A DNA stretch of 64,000 bases, from the NCBI GenBank assembly GCA_025057315.1, contig JANWXW010000049.1, forward strand, positions 1 to 64,000, in the 5' to 3' direction. Below the pieces are notes generated by a model, which did not search any database, had not been told where the DNA came from, and was given only the letters and a program-made list of their open reading frames with translations. Within the stretch, counting starts at the first letter, position 1. Every line of letters begins with the position of its first letter. Source of the stretch: Myxococcota bacterium. Its GTDB lineage: Bacteria; Myxococcota_A; Polyangia; Palsa-1104; JAEUJZ01. Shown here piece by piece: positions 9,538 through 18,374 of this stretch. Made by a program: the position numbers and the translations under genes.

Positions 9538-11025
9538 TCAGCGCGACAGCCTCACGCTCAGCCGGGCCCCCAGGCGCACCTGGAGGTCGTGCCGCTCGGT
9601 CCGGTAGCCCGCGCGCTGCAGCTCGATCCTGCGCTGTCCCTCTGGGAGCCGCACCACGCACGGCGTGATGCCAAGCACCTTGCCTTGATACCGCACCTGC
9701 GCGCCCGAGGGGCTGCTGTCCACCTGGACCTCCAGCCACATCGGCTCCGGGGTCGCCGGCGGGGCAGCCGGCGGTGGACGCAAGCGCTGCTCAAACCGGT
9801 CCGTCAGGCCGCGCATGGACCGACGCATCCCGTCCGAGCGCATCCACAGGGCTCCAGCACTGGCAGTCAGAATCAGCCCACCTGCTGCCAGCAGGGCCAC
9901 CTTGCGGATCCGCGGACCGAACAGGGGAGGATGCAGCCGTAGGTCTTCCAGGTCCCGGCGTAGTTCGGCCATGCTCTGGTAGCGCTGCGCCGGGTCCTTC
10001 TGCAGGCAGCGCAGGATGATGTGCTCTAGCCGCCGCGGGATGTGCACACCTGGCCCGGCAGCGCGGCGCGGCTCCAGGGGGGGGCAGGTCAGACGCTGCG
10101 CTATCACATCGACCGCGCTGTCCCCGGTAAAGGGCAAGCGCCCGACAACCATCTCGTACAGGATCACGCCTAGGGCATAGATGTCGCTGCGTGCATCGAC
10201 CTTTCCACCTTGAGCCTGCTCCGGCGCCACGTAGGAGGGCGTACCAACCATGTCCGGTTCGAGCAGGGCCTTCGGATCGCTTAGATCCAGCGCCACGCCG
10301 AAGTCGATCACCTTGACCCGTTCTGGCCTGCCTGGCGATGTGGGCGCCACCAGAAAGATGTTCTCCGGCTTGAGGTCGCGATGCACCAGATCGGCCTCGT
10401 GTACGGCCTGGAGCGCATCGGCCGCCTCGCTCAGGATGCGCAGGATCTCGGGCAGAGGCAGCGGGTGTCCCAGCTCCCGCATGCGCTCGCGCAGGTTCTT
10501 GCCCTCCAGCCACTCCATCACGTAGTAGCTATCGCCCCCCGGGGGTGCCTCGACGATATCGGTGATCTCGACAACGCCGGGGTGGCGCACACGGTTCGCA
10601 AAGCGGGCTTCGCGCAAAAAACGCTGCACGCCGGCGCCACAGGAGGCGCTGCGACGCAGCAGCTTGATCGCCACGATCCGGCCGAGCTTGTCGTGCACGG
10701 CCCGGAAGACACGACCCATTCCCCCCTCGCCCACCAGGGACTGAAGGAAATAGGGGCCCAACCGATCGCCCACCCGCGGCTCGACCGCTGGCCTGGAGGC
10801 GGGGGAGGCCGGCGCGAGCGAGCAGCGGGCGCGCTCCGATCCCTCCACCTGCCGCGGCGGCAGGGAGGCGGGAGCAAGGCTGGAAAGCCCCCCTCTGTGG
10901 GCGCGGGCAACCTCTTGCGGTGCTATCTTGGGACCGCCCGCAGGGTCATGATCAGCCTCTCTCCAGGACGGTGGGGGGGTGTGGAGAGGGAGGGAGGGGT
11001 TTCGGGTCCATCGGATGCTTGACAT
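9538..11025 (-). CDS. Transmembrane Ser/Thr protein kinase with PEGA domain
   Basis: 495 residues. Hanks-type catalytic domain at about 90-365: GEGGMG at 99-104, Lys121 in VAIKLL, HRDLKPEN at 215-222, DFG at 241-243, and APE at 267-269. One membrane helix at 376-395, a Pro-rich linker, and a PEGA domain at 429-494 (VDSSPSGAQVRYQG, then GITPCVVRLPEGQRRIEL). This intracellular-kinase/TM/PEGA layout is common in Myxococcota. ATG 11025 is supported by an aagggg ribosome site; the first ~85 residues are low-complexity and may be a poorly conserved leader. It is the first gene of a leftward set with the OmpA-type protein, 89 bases on. Confidence 0.92.
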   Translation of the reverse strand: MSSIRWTRNPSLPLHTPPPSWREADHDPAGGPKIAPQEVARAHRGGLSSLAPASLPPRQVEGSERARCSLAPASPASRPAVEPRVGDRLGPYFLQSLVGEGGMGRVFRAVHDKLGRIVAIKLLRRSASCGAGVQRFLREARFANRVRHPGVVEITDIVEAPPGGDSYYVMEWLEGKNLRERMRELGHPLPLPEILRILSEAADALQAVHEADLVHRDLKPENIFLVAPTSPGRPERVKVIDFGVALDLSDPKALLEPDMVGTPSYVAPEQAQGGKVDARSDIYALGVILYEMVVGRLPFTGDSAVDVIAQRLTCPPLEPRRAAGPGVHIPRRLEHIILRCLQKDPAQRYQSMAELRRDLEDLRLHPPLFGPRIRKVALLAAGGLILTASAGALWMRSDGMRRSMRGLTDRFEQRLRPPPAAPPATPEPMWLEVQVDSSPSGAQVRYQGKVLGITPCVVRLPEGQRRIELQRAGYRTERHDLQVRLGARLSVRLSR

Positions 11026-11105
11026 CGTACCCCTTCAGGCCGCCGCAGGCACGCAACGTTGCCGTTTTCTGCTATGGAGACCATATCGGCGCTTTCAAGA
11101 CGACG

Positions 11106-11936
11106 ATGAACTGGCTCGACTCCATGCTCCCACCGGCCATTCGGGGTCCCCTGCTGGACCAGCGGCTTGCGCGCGTGCCAACCCGCTGCAACGAGTTCGG
11201 CTATGACCCCTTTGGCTTCCACCGGGAGGAGGCACGAATTGCCATCCGCCTGGCGGGCTGGCTCTATCACACCTATTTCCGCGTCCAGGTTTTCGGCATC
11301 GAGCAGGTGCCACCAGGGCGGGTGCTGCTGGTGGCCAACCACTCGGGGCAGCTGCCATTTGATGCCCTGGCGATCATCATGGCGATGTTTGTGGAGGCAG
11401 AGCCGCCGCGGCTGTGCCGGGCCATGGTGGAGAAGTTCATCCCCCGCGCACCCTTTGTCTCGTACCTGTTTGCCCGCTGGGGGCAGATTGTCGGCACCCC
11501 GGAAAACTGCCTGCGTCTGCTCGAGGAGGAGGAGGCGATTCTGGTCTTTCCCGAGGGCGTGCGCGGCATCAGCAAGCCTTTTTATCGCAAGTACCAGCTG
11601 TGCGAGTTCGGCACTGGCTTTCTGCGCCTGGCCCTGCAGACCGGGGCACCGGTGGTGCCGGTGGCGCTCATTGGTGCCGAGGAACAGGCACCCGCCATCA
11701 ACCTCAAGCCCCTGGCGCGGCTGCTGCGCCTGCCGTCGTTGCCCCTGGTGGTCACGCCGCCCTTTGTGCCCCTGCCCTATCCGGTCAAGTACCGCATCCA
11801 TGTTGGCGAGCCGATTCGCCCCGTGGGCGATCCAGACGACGAGGAGGCCGTGGCAGAGCAGGTGCGCGCCGTGCGCAGCACGGTGCAGACGCTGGTGCAC
11901 ATCGGCCTGAAGGAACGACGCCATGTCTTCTGGTAA
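11106..11936 (+). CDS. 1-acyl-glycerol-phosphate acyltransferase-like (PlsC family)
   Basis: 276 residues. Block I is NHSGQLPFD (79-87), the HX6D variant seen in the actinobacterial/myxobacterial lysophospholipid acyltransferase branch rather than the usual HX4D. Block III is FPEGVRGISK at 148-157, and a PVVPVALIGAEE strand follows. Predicted to acylate a lysophospholipid or similar acceptor at the inner membrane. The frame stays open upstream, but the first ATG matching the family N-terminus is at 11106. The next gene starts inside its 3' end (14-base overlap). Confidence 0.85.
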   Translation: MNWLDSMLPPAIRGPLLDQRLARVPTRCNEFGYDPFGFHREEARIAIRLAGWLYHTYFRVQVFGIEQVPPGRVLLVANHSGQLPFDALAIIMAMFVEAEPPRLCRAMVEKFIPRAPFVSYLFARWGQIVGTPENCLRLLEEEEAILVFPEGVRGISKPFYRKYQLCEFGTGFLRLALQTGAPVVPVALIGAEEQAPAINLKPLARLLRLPSLPLVVTPPFVPLPYPVKYRIHVGEPIRPVGDPDDEEAVAEQVRAVRSTVQTLVHIGLKERRHVFW

Positions 11937-12864
11937 GCGGGTGCTCATCACCGGCATTGCCGGGCGCCTGGGCCGGCTGCTGCTGCGGCGCCTCCACCGC
12001 GAGGAGGGCTGGCTGCTGTCGGGGGTCGATCGCCGTCCCTTTCCCGACCGCCCCTGCGACGTCGAGCACGTGCAGGCCGACCTGCGCAGCAAGCGGGTCG
12101 CCGACCTGGTCCGGGGCCGGGCCGGACAGCTGCATGCCCTGGTCCATCTGGGCCTCTGGCACGACCCGCGCGTGGGCACGGAGGAGCGCCACGACTGGAA
12201 CGTGAGCGGCACGGCCCGCCTGCTGTCGGCTTGCGCCGAGGCCGGCGTGCACAAGGTGGTGGTGCTCTCCTCAGCCAACGTCTATGGCCCCCGCCCCGAT
12301 AACCCCCAGTTTCTGAGCGAGGATGCACCGCTGCTGGGCGCCTCGCGCGACAGCCTCACCCGCGACCTGGTCGAGGTGGACATGTTGGCCTCGTCTTTTT
12401 TCTGGAAGCACGGGGACATCGAGACGGTCATCCTGCGGCCCGTGCACATCCTGGGGCGGGTGCGCAACGCGCCGTCCAACTACCTCCGGCTGCCATGGGT
12501 GCCGACGCTGCTCGGCTACGATCCGATGATCCAGGTGGTCCACGAGGAAGACGTGGTCGAGGCCATAGCGTTGTCGCTGCGGCCGGGCATGCGCGGTATC
12601 TTCAACATCCCCGGGCCCGGCCAGCTCCCCCTTTCAGCAATCCTGCGCGAGCTGGGCCGCCAGGTGGTGCCCGTGCCCCACCCCCTGGCCGCACGACTGC
12701 TCGGCCTGCTCTTCGCTGGCAAGCTGTCCTCCTTCCCGGCGCAGGAACTGGACCATATCCGCTTTACCTGCATGGTGGACGGCCGCCGCGCAGCCGAGGT
12801 GCTCGGATATCGCCCTCGCCACGACCTGCGCGAGACCATCCATGCGGTCGATGCCCTCTACTGA
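11923..12864 (+). CDS. NAD(P)-dependent epimerase/reductase-like (extended SDR)
   Basis: 313 residues. The Rossmann motif GIAGRLG (11-17) is intact and VVLSSANVYGP matches the conserved SSxxVYG strand of extended SDRs. The catalytic YxxxK that should follow about 25 residues later is not visible; the region reads DSLTRDLVEVDM. VILRPVHILG and the GIFNIPGPG stretch are typical of the substrate domain. It may be an atypical or non-catalytic nucleotide-binding member. Overlap with the acyltransferase suggests a joint role in lipid or glycolipid metabolism (inference). Confidence 0.8.
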   Translation: MSSGKRVLITGIAGRLGRLLLRRLHREEGWLLSGVDRRPFPDRPCDVEHVQADLRSKRVADLVRGRAGQLHALVHLGLWHDPRVGTEERHDWNVSGTARLLSACAEAGVHKVVVLSSANVYGPRPDNPQFLSEDAPLLGASRDSLTRDLVEVDMLASSFFWKHGDIETVILRPVHILGRVRNAPSNYLRLPWVPTLLGYDPMIQVVHEEDVVEAIALSLRPGMRGIFNIPGPGQLPLSAILRELGRQVVPVPHPLAARLLGLLFAGKLSSFPAQELDHIRFTCMVDGRRAAEVLGYRPRHDLRETIHAVDALY

Positions 12865-12941
12865 GGGCCTGCCCTCTTGCCTCCAGATGAGAGCCAGACA
12901 CATCCCCACCAGGGATCGCCAACCCCCTGCCACAGTCCGGA

Positions 12942-12959
12942 TGTGACCTTTTGTTCACA
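12942..12959. promoter_or_regulatory. Short TGTGA-N8-TCACA inverted repeat
   Basis: Perfect 5-base half-sites separated by 8 bases lie about 160 bases before the Cys-rich lipoprotein gene. The arms match CRP half-sites but the spacing is 8, not 6. It could be an operator for a CRP/FNR-type regulator or chance. Confidence 0.2.
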
Positions 12960-13119
12960 CCTGGGACATCTCCGTGACCCAGACCAGGCCAAGGCCGTGC
13001 CGGCTCTGGCGATTCATGGGCCGCTGTGGAATGCTGGATGTGGCACGCCGGCTGCTGCTGGAAAAAAGGCAGCAGATGTGTCATTGCTGTATTGCAAGTC
13101 GATCGACGGAGGACACCCG

Positions 13120-14076
13120 ATGCGCCTGACGCGTCTTATGCCACCGTGGCCGAAGGCGACGCCGCTCCTTCCGCTGCTTGTGCTGCTGCTCCCGGGCTGC
13201 TTGGCGGGGGAAAACCGCCCTCGATTCTACACCTACTGCGATCGGACCGGCTGCTACCAGTGCGACGAGCGCGGCTGCGGACAGCTGCAGGGGCGGCCTC
13301 CGGGGGCGGCCTGCACCAAGTCGTCCGACTGCGCCCCCGGCTGCTTCTGCGGCGCCGACGGCAGGTGCGCTGAGGCCGGCTTCTGCGATCGCCCGGAGGA
13401 CTGCGCCCGCGGCTACACCTGCAACGTGGCGCGCCACTCCTGCGAGCCCGTTGCTCCGGGCATGGGTGGGGTCCAGCCGATGGCGTGCAAGGTCGGCACA
13501 GACTGCGGCGCTGCCGGGGAGTGCGTCGACGGCACTTGCAAGCCAGCACCGGTGCTGGCCAATGCCTGCGTCTTCAACCGCCAGTGCGGCCCAGGAGGCG
13601 TGTGCCGCAACGGACGCTGCGAGAAGGCCTGCCAAAACGACGCCAGCTGCGGCACAGGTCGCGCCTGCCAGGAGGGGCGCTGCGTGGCCCGGCCCCCGGC
13701 TCGCGGCGCCTGCGTCCACAACAGCCACTGCGGCGCGGGTCAGGTCTGCATCAATGGCACCTGCCACCTGAGCTGCAGCAAGGACGCCGAGTGCCAGGCA
13801 GTCAACAGCCGCGACCTGTGCCTGGATGGTGTGTGCCGTCCCGACGAGCGGCGCGTACCTGAATGCAGCAAGAACGCCGACTGCCGGCCGGGCACCGAGT
13901 GCGTGGACGCCACCTGCCGCACCTTCTGCTTCGCCAGCAGCGACTGCGCCGCCTGCGCAGACGGCAACGTGTGCAGCGGCGGCTACTGCATGACCGCCCG
14001 CGAGGCCAACCCCCAGTGCCGCCTCCCTGGCGACTGCGGCGGCGCCAGCTGCGTCGACGGCACCTGCGTCCAGTAG
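13120..14076 (+). CDS. Cys-rich repeat lipoprotein
   Basis: 318 residues. ATG 13120 follows a good ggaggac ribosome site and gives a signal peptide with lipobox LLLPGC (Cys27). The rest is a series of ~25-35-residue disulphide-type units of the pattern CxxxxxCxxGxxCxxGxC (for example NRQCGPGGVCRNGRC, NSHCGAGQVCINGTC, NADCRPGTECVDATC). Such proteins are abundant in Myxococcota as exported lipoproteins, usually of unknown role. Adhesion, ligand binding or a cell-surface matrix role are possibilities only. Confidence 0.85.
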   Translation: MRLTRLMPPWPKATPLLPLLVLLLPGCLAGENRPRFYTYCDRTGCYQCDERGCGQLQGRPPGAACTKSSDCAPGCFCGADGRCAEAGFCDRPEDCARGYTCNVARHSCEPVAPGMGGVQPMACKVGTDCGAAGECVDGTCKPAPVLANACVFNRQCGPGGVCRNGRCEKACQNDASCGTGRACQEGRCVARPPARGACVHNSHCGAGQVCINGTCHLSCSKDAECQAVNSRDLCLDGVCRPDERRVPECSKNADCRPGTECVDATCRTFCFASSDCAACADGNVCSGGYCMTAREANPQCRLPGDCGGASCVDGTCVQ

Positions 14077-14771
14077 CTCCCTTGGCCCCCCGTCGGCCCC
14101 CTCTCCTTCAGCCTCTTGCCCCGGCTGCCGCTTGATCTAGCTTAGAAAACAAACTGCCCTCCCCCTGCAGGTCCAGCGCCCGGGCCAGCAGCAGAGCGAG
14201 CCGCACCCTCTCCGCGTTCCAGGGGCCGGATCCACTCCAGAGAGGGGTGGGTTCGCAGCGGCGGTCGCACGGCCAGCAGCTTGTCTCGGCGGGCCTGCAG
14301 CCGGACCTGCTTTGCCGGTCGCTCTGGGCTGACCAGAGCTGTACCTCCTCCTTGCAGGCTCGGACCCACCTGCGGCGCACGGTCTGGCCCGTGCTGCGCA
14401 CCGATACCACCATCCGGCCGCTGGCGGGCGGTGGGGCGCGCACGCTGCTAGCCCCGTTCTGCGGGGTCAGCCTGGCGATGCTGCACACCCCTGGGGGCCA
14501 CTTGTCTGCCGCGCGATCGCCCCATGGGCCTGGACCGGGACCAGGGACGATCTGGTTGTCGCACAGGTCGTCCCCGTGTAAGGCTCGGGGTGAGGCGAGC
14601 CGCTGCAGCAAGACAGACACCCGATGGCAGGCGCTTGGCCAGGCGACATCGCGGGGGGGCCGGGGACAGTCGCTCGCGTCCAGGGGGTGGGTCTTATGCC
14701 TGGGGGCAGAGCTGCAGGCTTCTCGGTCGGGTCCTTGACAGGTGGGGGCGCCTAAAGCCTAACGTGCCGTT
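14077..14771. other. 695-base stretch without an intact gene
   Basis: No convincing intact gene on either strand. The minus strand shows coding-like codon use that changes frame (see the pseudogene entry). The rest (14621-14771) has no motif I can support other than lying upstream of the glycosyltransferase. Confidence 0.5.
14108..14620 (-). pseudogene. Possible decayed gene of unknown family
   Basis: One minus frame is open for 170 codons, but the protein-like stretches alternate between two frames. TVRRRWVRACKEEVQLW and AERVRLALLLARALDLQ lie in this frame, while between them (about 14210-14330) the GC-third-position signal and the sensible peptide (QVRLQARRDKLLAVRPPL, then THPSLEWIRPLERGEG) lie in another. 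That pattern suggests a gene with two roughly compensating indels. No family is recognised. It could also be noncoding DNA with chance open frames. Confidence 0.3.
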
Positions 14772-16007
14772 GTGTCTGCTCCTGTCTCTGTCATCCTGGG
14801 CCCGGGTCCCTACGGGGACCGGATGGTCGAGGCGCTGCTGGAGGCGAGGCTGCTGCACCAGGTGGTGCGTTACTTTCCTCATTTCCGGCTCGAGCGCGCC
14901 GACCCGGGGCGGGGCCGGTTGGAGACGGAACGGGACCTGCGCTGGCACGGGGTGCTGGTGCGCGGGCTGTGGGGACTGTGGCGGCGCTTGCCACACCTGG
15001 GCCGTCGCGAAACCCCACGGGGCCCGCTCTTTGCCTTGGTGGACCTTCTGGCGCGTGCGCACCTGGGCCCGGTGCGGTTGCTCATCGGCTGGTCGCAAGT
15101 CAGCCTTCACTGCCTGCGCGCCGCCGCGGCAGCGGGCGCTCGCACCCTGCTGGAGCACCCCACGGCCCACATCGATGCGTGGATGGACCTGGCCCGCGCC
15201 GAATGCGCGCGCCACCGAGTGAGCACGGCCTACAGCCTGCTCCCCCCCTGCCTGGTGCGCCGCATGCGCGCCGAGTGCGCCGCGGCGCAGGCGGTGTGTG
15301 TGCCTTCTTCTTACGCCCGCAGCACGCTGCTGGGCGCCGGCGTGCCCGCAGCGCGCATCCACGTGGTCCCCTTGGGCGTCGATGCGGACCGCTTTGCGCC
15401 CGCGCCCCCCAGCCCCGTGCGCCGGCCCTTCCGTGTGCTGTATGTGGGCCGGCTGGAGCTGCTCAAGGGCCTGCCTTACCTGTTGCGGGCCTTTGCCCGG
15501 CTGGAGGTTCCGGAGGCCGAGCTGTGGCTGGTGGGACGACCGCTGCCCGAGATGCTGCCGTGGCTCGATCGGCTTCCGCCCGGGCTGCTCATTCGGCGCT
15601 TGGGGCCGCTGCCCCAGCCTGCCCTGCCAGCGGTGTACCGGCAGGTGGATGTGCTGGTGCTGCCGACCCTGTGCGATTCGTTTGGGCTGGTGCTGCTGGA
15701 GGCCATGGCCGCGGGCTTGCCGGTGATCACCACGCCGCACAGCGCGGGACCGGACCTTATCACCGATGGAGTAGAGGGATACATCACGCCCATCCGGGAC
15801 GAGGAGGCCCTGCGTCAGCGGCTGCGGGAGCTGGCCCGCGATCCAGAGCGCCGCCAGGTCATGGGCCGCTGCGGTCGCCGCCGTGTGCTCGAGGGCTACA
15901 CCTGGGCGCACTACGCGGCCCGAGTCCGGGATCTAGCCACCCGGCTGCTGTCCTGCGAAGGCGACAGCGCTGCCTTGAGGGCCAAAAAGGGTCTCTCCAA
16001 GCCGTAG
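14772..16007 (+). CDS. Glycosyltransferase family 4
   Basis: 411 residues, GT-B fold. The C-terminal Glycos_transf_1 domain (about 218-385) has VLYVGRLELLKGLPYLLRAF, the donor-site CDSFGLVLLEAMAAGLPVI with the EX7E-type glutamates, and GGVEGY-like DGVEGYITP. Transfers a nucleotide-sugar to a lipid-linked or cell-surface acceptor at the cytoplasmic face. GTG start at 14772. Its last 97 bases overlap the convergent acyltransferase gene, an unusually long tail-to-tail overlap. Confidence 0.9.
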   Translation: MSAPVSVILGPGPYGDRMVEALLEARLLHQVVRYFPHFRLERADPGRGRLETERDLRWHGVLVRGLWGLWRRLPHLGRRETPRGPLFALVDLLARAHLGPVRLLIGWSQVSLHCLRAAAAAGARTLLEHPTAHIDAWMDLARAECARHRVSTAYSLLPPCLVRRMRAECAAAQAVCVPSSYARSTLLGAGVPAARIHVVPLGVDADRFAPAPPSPVRRPFRVLYVGRLELLKGLPYLLRAFARLEVPEAELWLVGRPLPEMLPWLDRLPPGLLIRRLGPLPQPALPAVYRQVDVLVLPTLCDSFGLVLLEAMAAGLPVITTPHSAGPDLITDGVEGYITPIRDEEALRQRLRELARDPERRQVMGRCGRRRVLEGYTWAHYAARVRDLATRLLSCEGDSAALRAKKGLSKP

Positions 16008-17008
16008 TAAGACAGGGCCGCCGCTGCCACCGACAGCGTGGCCGCGGCAAGCCGGCCAGCCGGCGTCAGCCAGCCGTGGAGCCAAAAAACCTGAAATGTA
16101 GGATAGTGCCACAGATACAGGCCATAGGAGATACGCCCCAGCCAGCGCAGCGGCGGCCACAGCAGGAGCCGCGGCGGCGCCACCAGCGCGCACAGCAGGA
16201 GCGCGGCGGCGCACAGCGCCAGCAGCGACAGTCCGCCGCGGTACAGCCAGGCGTCGTCGGCGCGCACGCCCAGGAGCACGGCTCCAAGCACCCCGGTGGC
16301 GACCCAGGCTGCAGCTGCGATGAGCCGGTGTGCTGCCCGAAGGTGCGCGCGGACAGCGGGTGTGGCCCACGCCAGGCCCAGGGCACAGCCAGTCAGCAGC
16401 GCGTCGGCCCGCGTGTCGGTGCCGTGGTAGAGCCTAGGCACGGTGGCGGGACCGGCAAACAGGGCAGCGCGGAGCAGAGCGCTGGCCAGGGCTCCAAGGA
16501 GCGCGAAGGCCACCAGGGGGGCGATGCCTCGGCGGCTCCCCACAAGCAGCGGCCAGGTGAGATAAAATTGCTCCTCAATGGCCAGCGACCACGTATGACC
16601 CAGTAGGGGGCCCTGGTGGGCGGTCAGCGCACGCAGCCAGTTTTCAACATAGAGAAGGCTCCCAGCGGCATCTAGGGCCATCTCGCGGGCCACCGCAGCG
16701 GGCCCCAGCCCTCCATAGAGCAGGCTGACCCCGACGACCGCGCACAGCGCCGGCAGCAGGCGCAGGGCGCGCCGGCCGTAGAAGCGGAGCAGGCAGATGC
16801 GCCCGGTCTGCGCCTGTTCTTGCAGCAGCAGCGTGGTGATGAGAAACCCGCTTAGCACAAAGAACAGATCCACGCCGAGGTACCCGCCGGGCAGGAAGGG
16901 CAGGCGCGCATGGCCCAGCAACACCACCCCTGCAGCGAGGCCACGGAGGCCGTCCAAGGCAGGCTGATGGCCGAGCCGGAAGCAGGGGGCGGTCGGGTCG
17001 GACCGCAT
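15911..17008 (-). CDS. Acyltransferase family 3 (OafA/YrhL-like) membrane protein
   Basis: 365 residues with about ten membrane helices. The N-terminal signature LDGLRGLAAGVVLLGHA has the conserved Arg and His, followed by GGYLGVDLFFVLSGFLIT, diagnostic of the family; HTWSLAIEEQFYLTWPLL comes later. These proteins O-acetylate or acylate surface polysaccharides or lipids across the membrane. Position next to a GT4 gene fits decoration of a surface glycan. The 3' end overlaps the GT4 gene by 97 bases. Confidence 0.92.
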   Translation of the reverse strand: MRSDPTAPCFRLGHQPALDGLRGLAAGVVLLGHARLPFLPGGYLGVDLFFVLSGFLITTLLLQEQAQTGRICLLRFYGRRALRLLPALCAVVGVSLLYGGLGPAAVAREMALDAAGSLLYVENWLRALTAHQGPLLGHTWSLAIEEQFYLTWPLLVGSRRGIAPLVAFALLGALASALLRAALFAGPATVPRLYHGTDTRADALLTGCALGLAWATPAVRAHLRAAHRLIAAAAWVATGVLGAVLLGVRADDAWLYRGGLSLLALCAAALLLCALVAPPRLLLWPPLRWLGRISYGLYLWHYPTFQVFWLHGWLTPAGRLAAATLSVAAAALSYYGLERPFLALKAALSPSQDSSRVARSRTRAA

Positions 17009-17072
17009 GTGTGCAGGGTGTAGCGCGCCGCGGCTGGGCTGACAACGACAGCCGGGCGCCGGGGTCGCGCGA

Positions 17073-18374
17073 TCAGTACCCTTTGCGTGCCTCGACCCGA
17101 TCGCCCAGGCGCGTCTCGCGGATGGAGCGGGTAATCAGGCCGGCGGAGATGCGGTCGCGCACGTCGACCACCAGGATCTCGGCCACGATTTCTTTGGGGA
17201 AGCGCTTGTCGTCCACGGGCTCGCTGCCGAGCATTTTCACATAACCATCGCCACGGCGGATGACAAACAGACGGTTGCCTACCTCCAGCCCGTCGCGCTT
17301 GCCCAAGTCGACAAAGAGCAGCTGCTGTGACCCGAGCATGGCACTGGGCACCAGCGACTCCACCAGCATGCCCTCTAGGGCGCGGGCATTGGGCTTGGGG
17401 TCCACCAGCTTGAAGGTGCGCCGCAGCGGTCCCACCCGATAGCCACGCTCAATGGGGCCCAGGGCTTCGCGGATCACCGCGCGTGCGATGCCACCAGGGG
17501 TGATTTGCCGCACCTGTACGTCGCCCAAGATTTCGACGACGCTACCGAGGGATTCGCCCTGGCCGTAGGGCCGGCGCACGCTCTTGAGCACCCGGTAAAT
17601 GGTGTATCGCTCGCCCACCTTGAGGGGGTTCTTGGGGTTCGTCTCGATGTAGACTTCGTCGAGGCTGGCGAGCATGATTTTTTCTTCCTTGGAGCCGACG
17701 ATGCGGCCGGCCACCTGGAGTTCGCCTGGCTCGACGAAGCCGTTCTGACGCAAAAAGATCCCGGTCGGTAGCGGTGGCTGGGAGCGGCTCAGCCTGGGTG
17801 CCTGCTGCGTCTTGTCATCGGTGGCCGGAGCAGCTGGCTTCTGCGTGCGCTGCCCAGGCGGCACCAGGCTGAGCAGGTCCCCCGGATAGATCCAGTGGGG
17901 GTTGGTGATCATCTCATTGTAGGACCACAGCTTGGGCCAGTACCAGGGATTGCCAAAAAAGCGCTCGGAGAGGCTCCAGAGCGTATCGCCTTTGGCCACG
18001 ATGTACTGCTCAGGGATCTCTTGCCGCGGGGCCACCTCGTAGTCAGCCTGGGGGTCGCGCAGCTGGTCGTACAGGATGAGGCCACCGCTCCGGCGTTCGG
18101 CCTGGCCGCTCCCCCCTCCGTTGGCTGCTCCCTGGGCGGCTTGAGGCTCTGGCATGCCGGGGACCCAGTTGGCACCTCGGCCAAAGGGTCCGCCCTGAGC
18201 CGCGGCCTCGGCGCCACGACGGATAGCAGCGGCCTGACGCTGCAACGCCCCTGCGGCCCCGGCCCCTACCTCGCCTGCCGCAGCGCCGGCGGCAGCCGCA
18301 TCCAGCAGGCCCTGGCCCCTTGCCTCTGCAGCGGCCAGCAGGAGGATCCCTCCGACCGCGATGGCAAGCTTCAT
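17073..18374 (-). CDS. Secreted LysM-domain protein
   Basis: 433 residues. Signal peptide 1-20 (LAIAVGGILLLAAAEARG), an Ala/Gly-rich linker, then a single LysM at about 122-172 (YIVAKGDTLWSLSERFFGNP, ending NPHWIYPGDLL), which binds peptidoglycan. The remaining ~260 residues are beta-rich (ERYTIYRVL, VEILGDVQVRQI, LFVDLGKRDGLEVGN). They hold repeated 'VG.RL.V.R.GDG' modules as in LysM proteins whose second half resembles FlgA/SAF-type domains. ATG overlaps the stop of the CpoB-like gene by 4 bases, so the two are coupled. Confidence 0.88.
   Translation of the reverse strand: MKLAIAVGGILLLAAAEARGQGLLDAAAAGAAAGEVGAGAAGALQRQAAAIRRGAEAAAQGGPFGRGANWVPGMPEPQAAQGAANGGGSGQAERRSGGLILYDQLRDPQADYEVAPRQEIPEQYIVAKGDTLWSLSERFFGNPWYWPKLWSYNEMITNPHWIYPGDLLSLVPPGQRTQKPAAPATDDKTQQAPRLSRSQPPLPTGIFLRQNGFVEPGELQVAGRIVGSKEEKIMLASLDEVYIETNPKNPLKVGERYTIYRVLKSVRRPYGQGESLGSVVEILGDVQVRQITPGGIARAVIREALGPIERGYRVGPLRRTFKLVDPKPNARALEGMLVESLVPSAMLGSQQLLFVDLGKRDGLEVGNRLFVIRRGDGYVKMLGSEPVDDKRFPKEIVAEILVVDVRDRISAGLITRSIRETRLGDRVEARKGY

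Noticed and set aside
10923..12278. A 451-codon minus-strand frame opposite the acyltransferase
   Set aside because: Antisense to a PlsC-family gene with NHSGQLPFD and FPEG; no independent evidence.
14969..16606. A 545-codon plus-strand frame overlapping the GT4 and acyltransferase genes
   Set aside because: Both underlying genes have diagnostic motifs in other frames.
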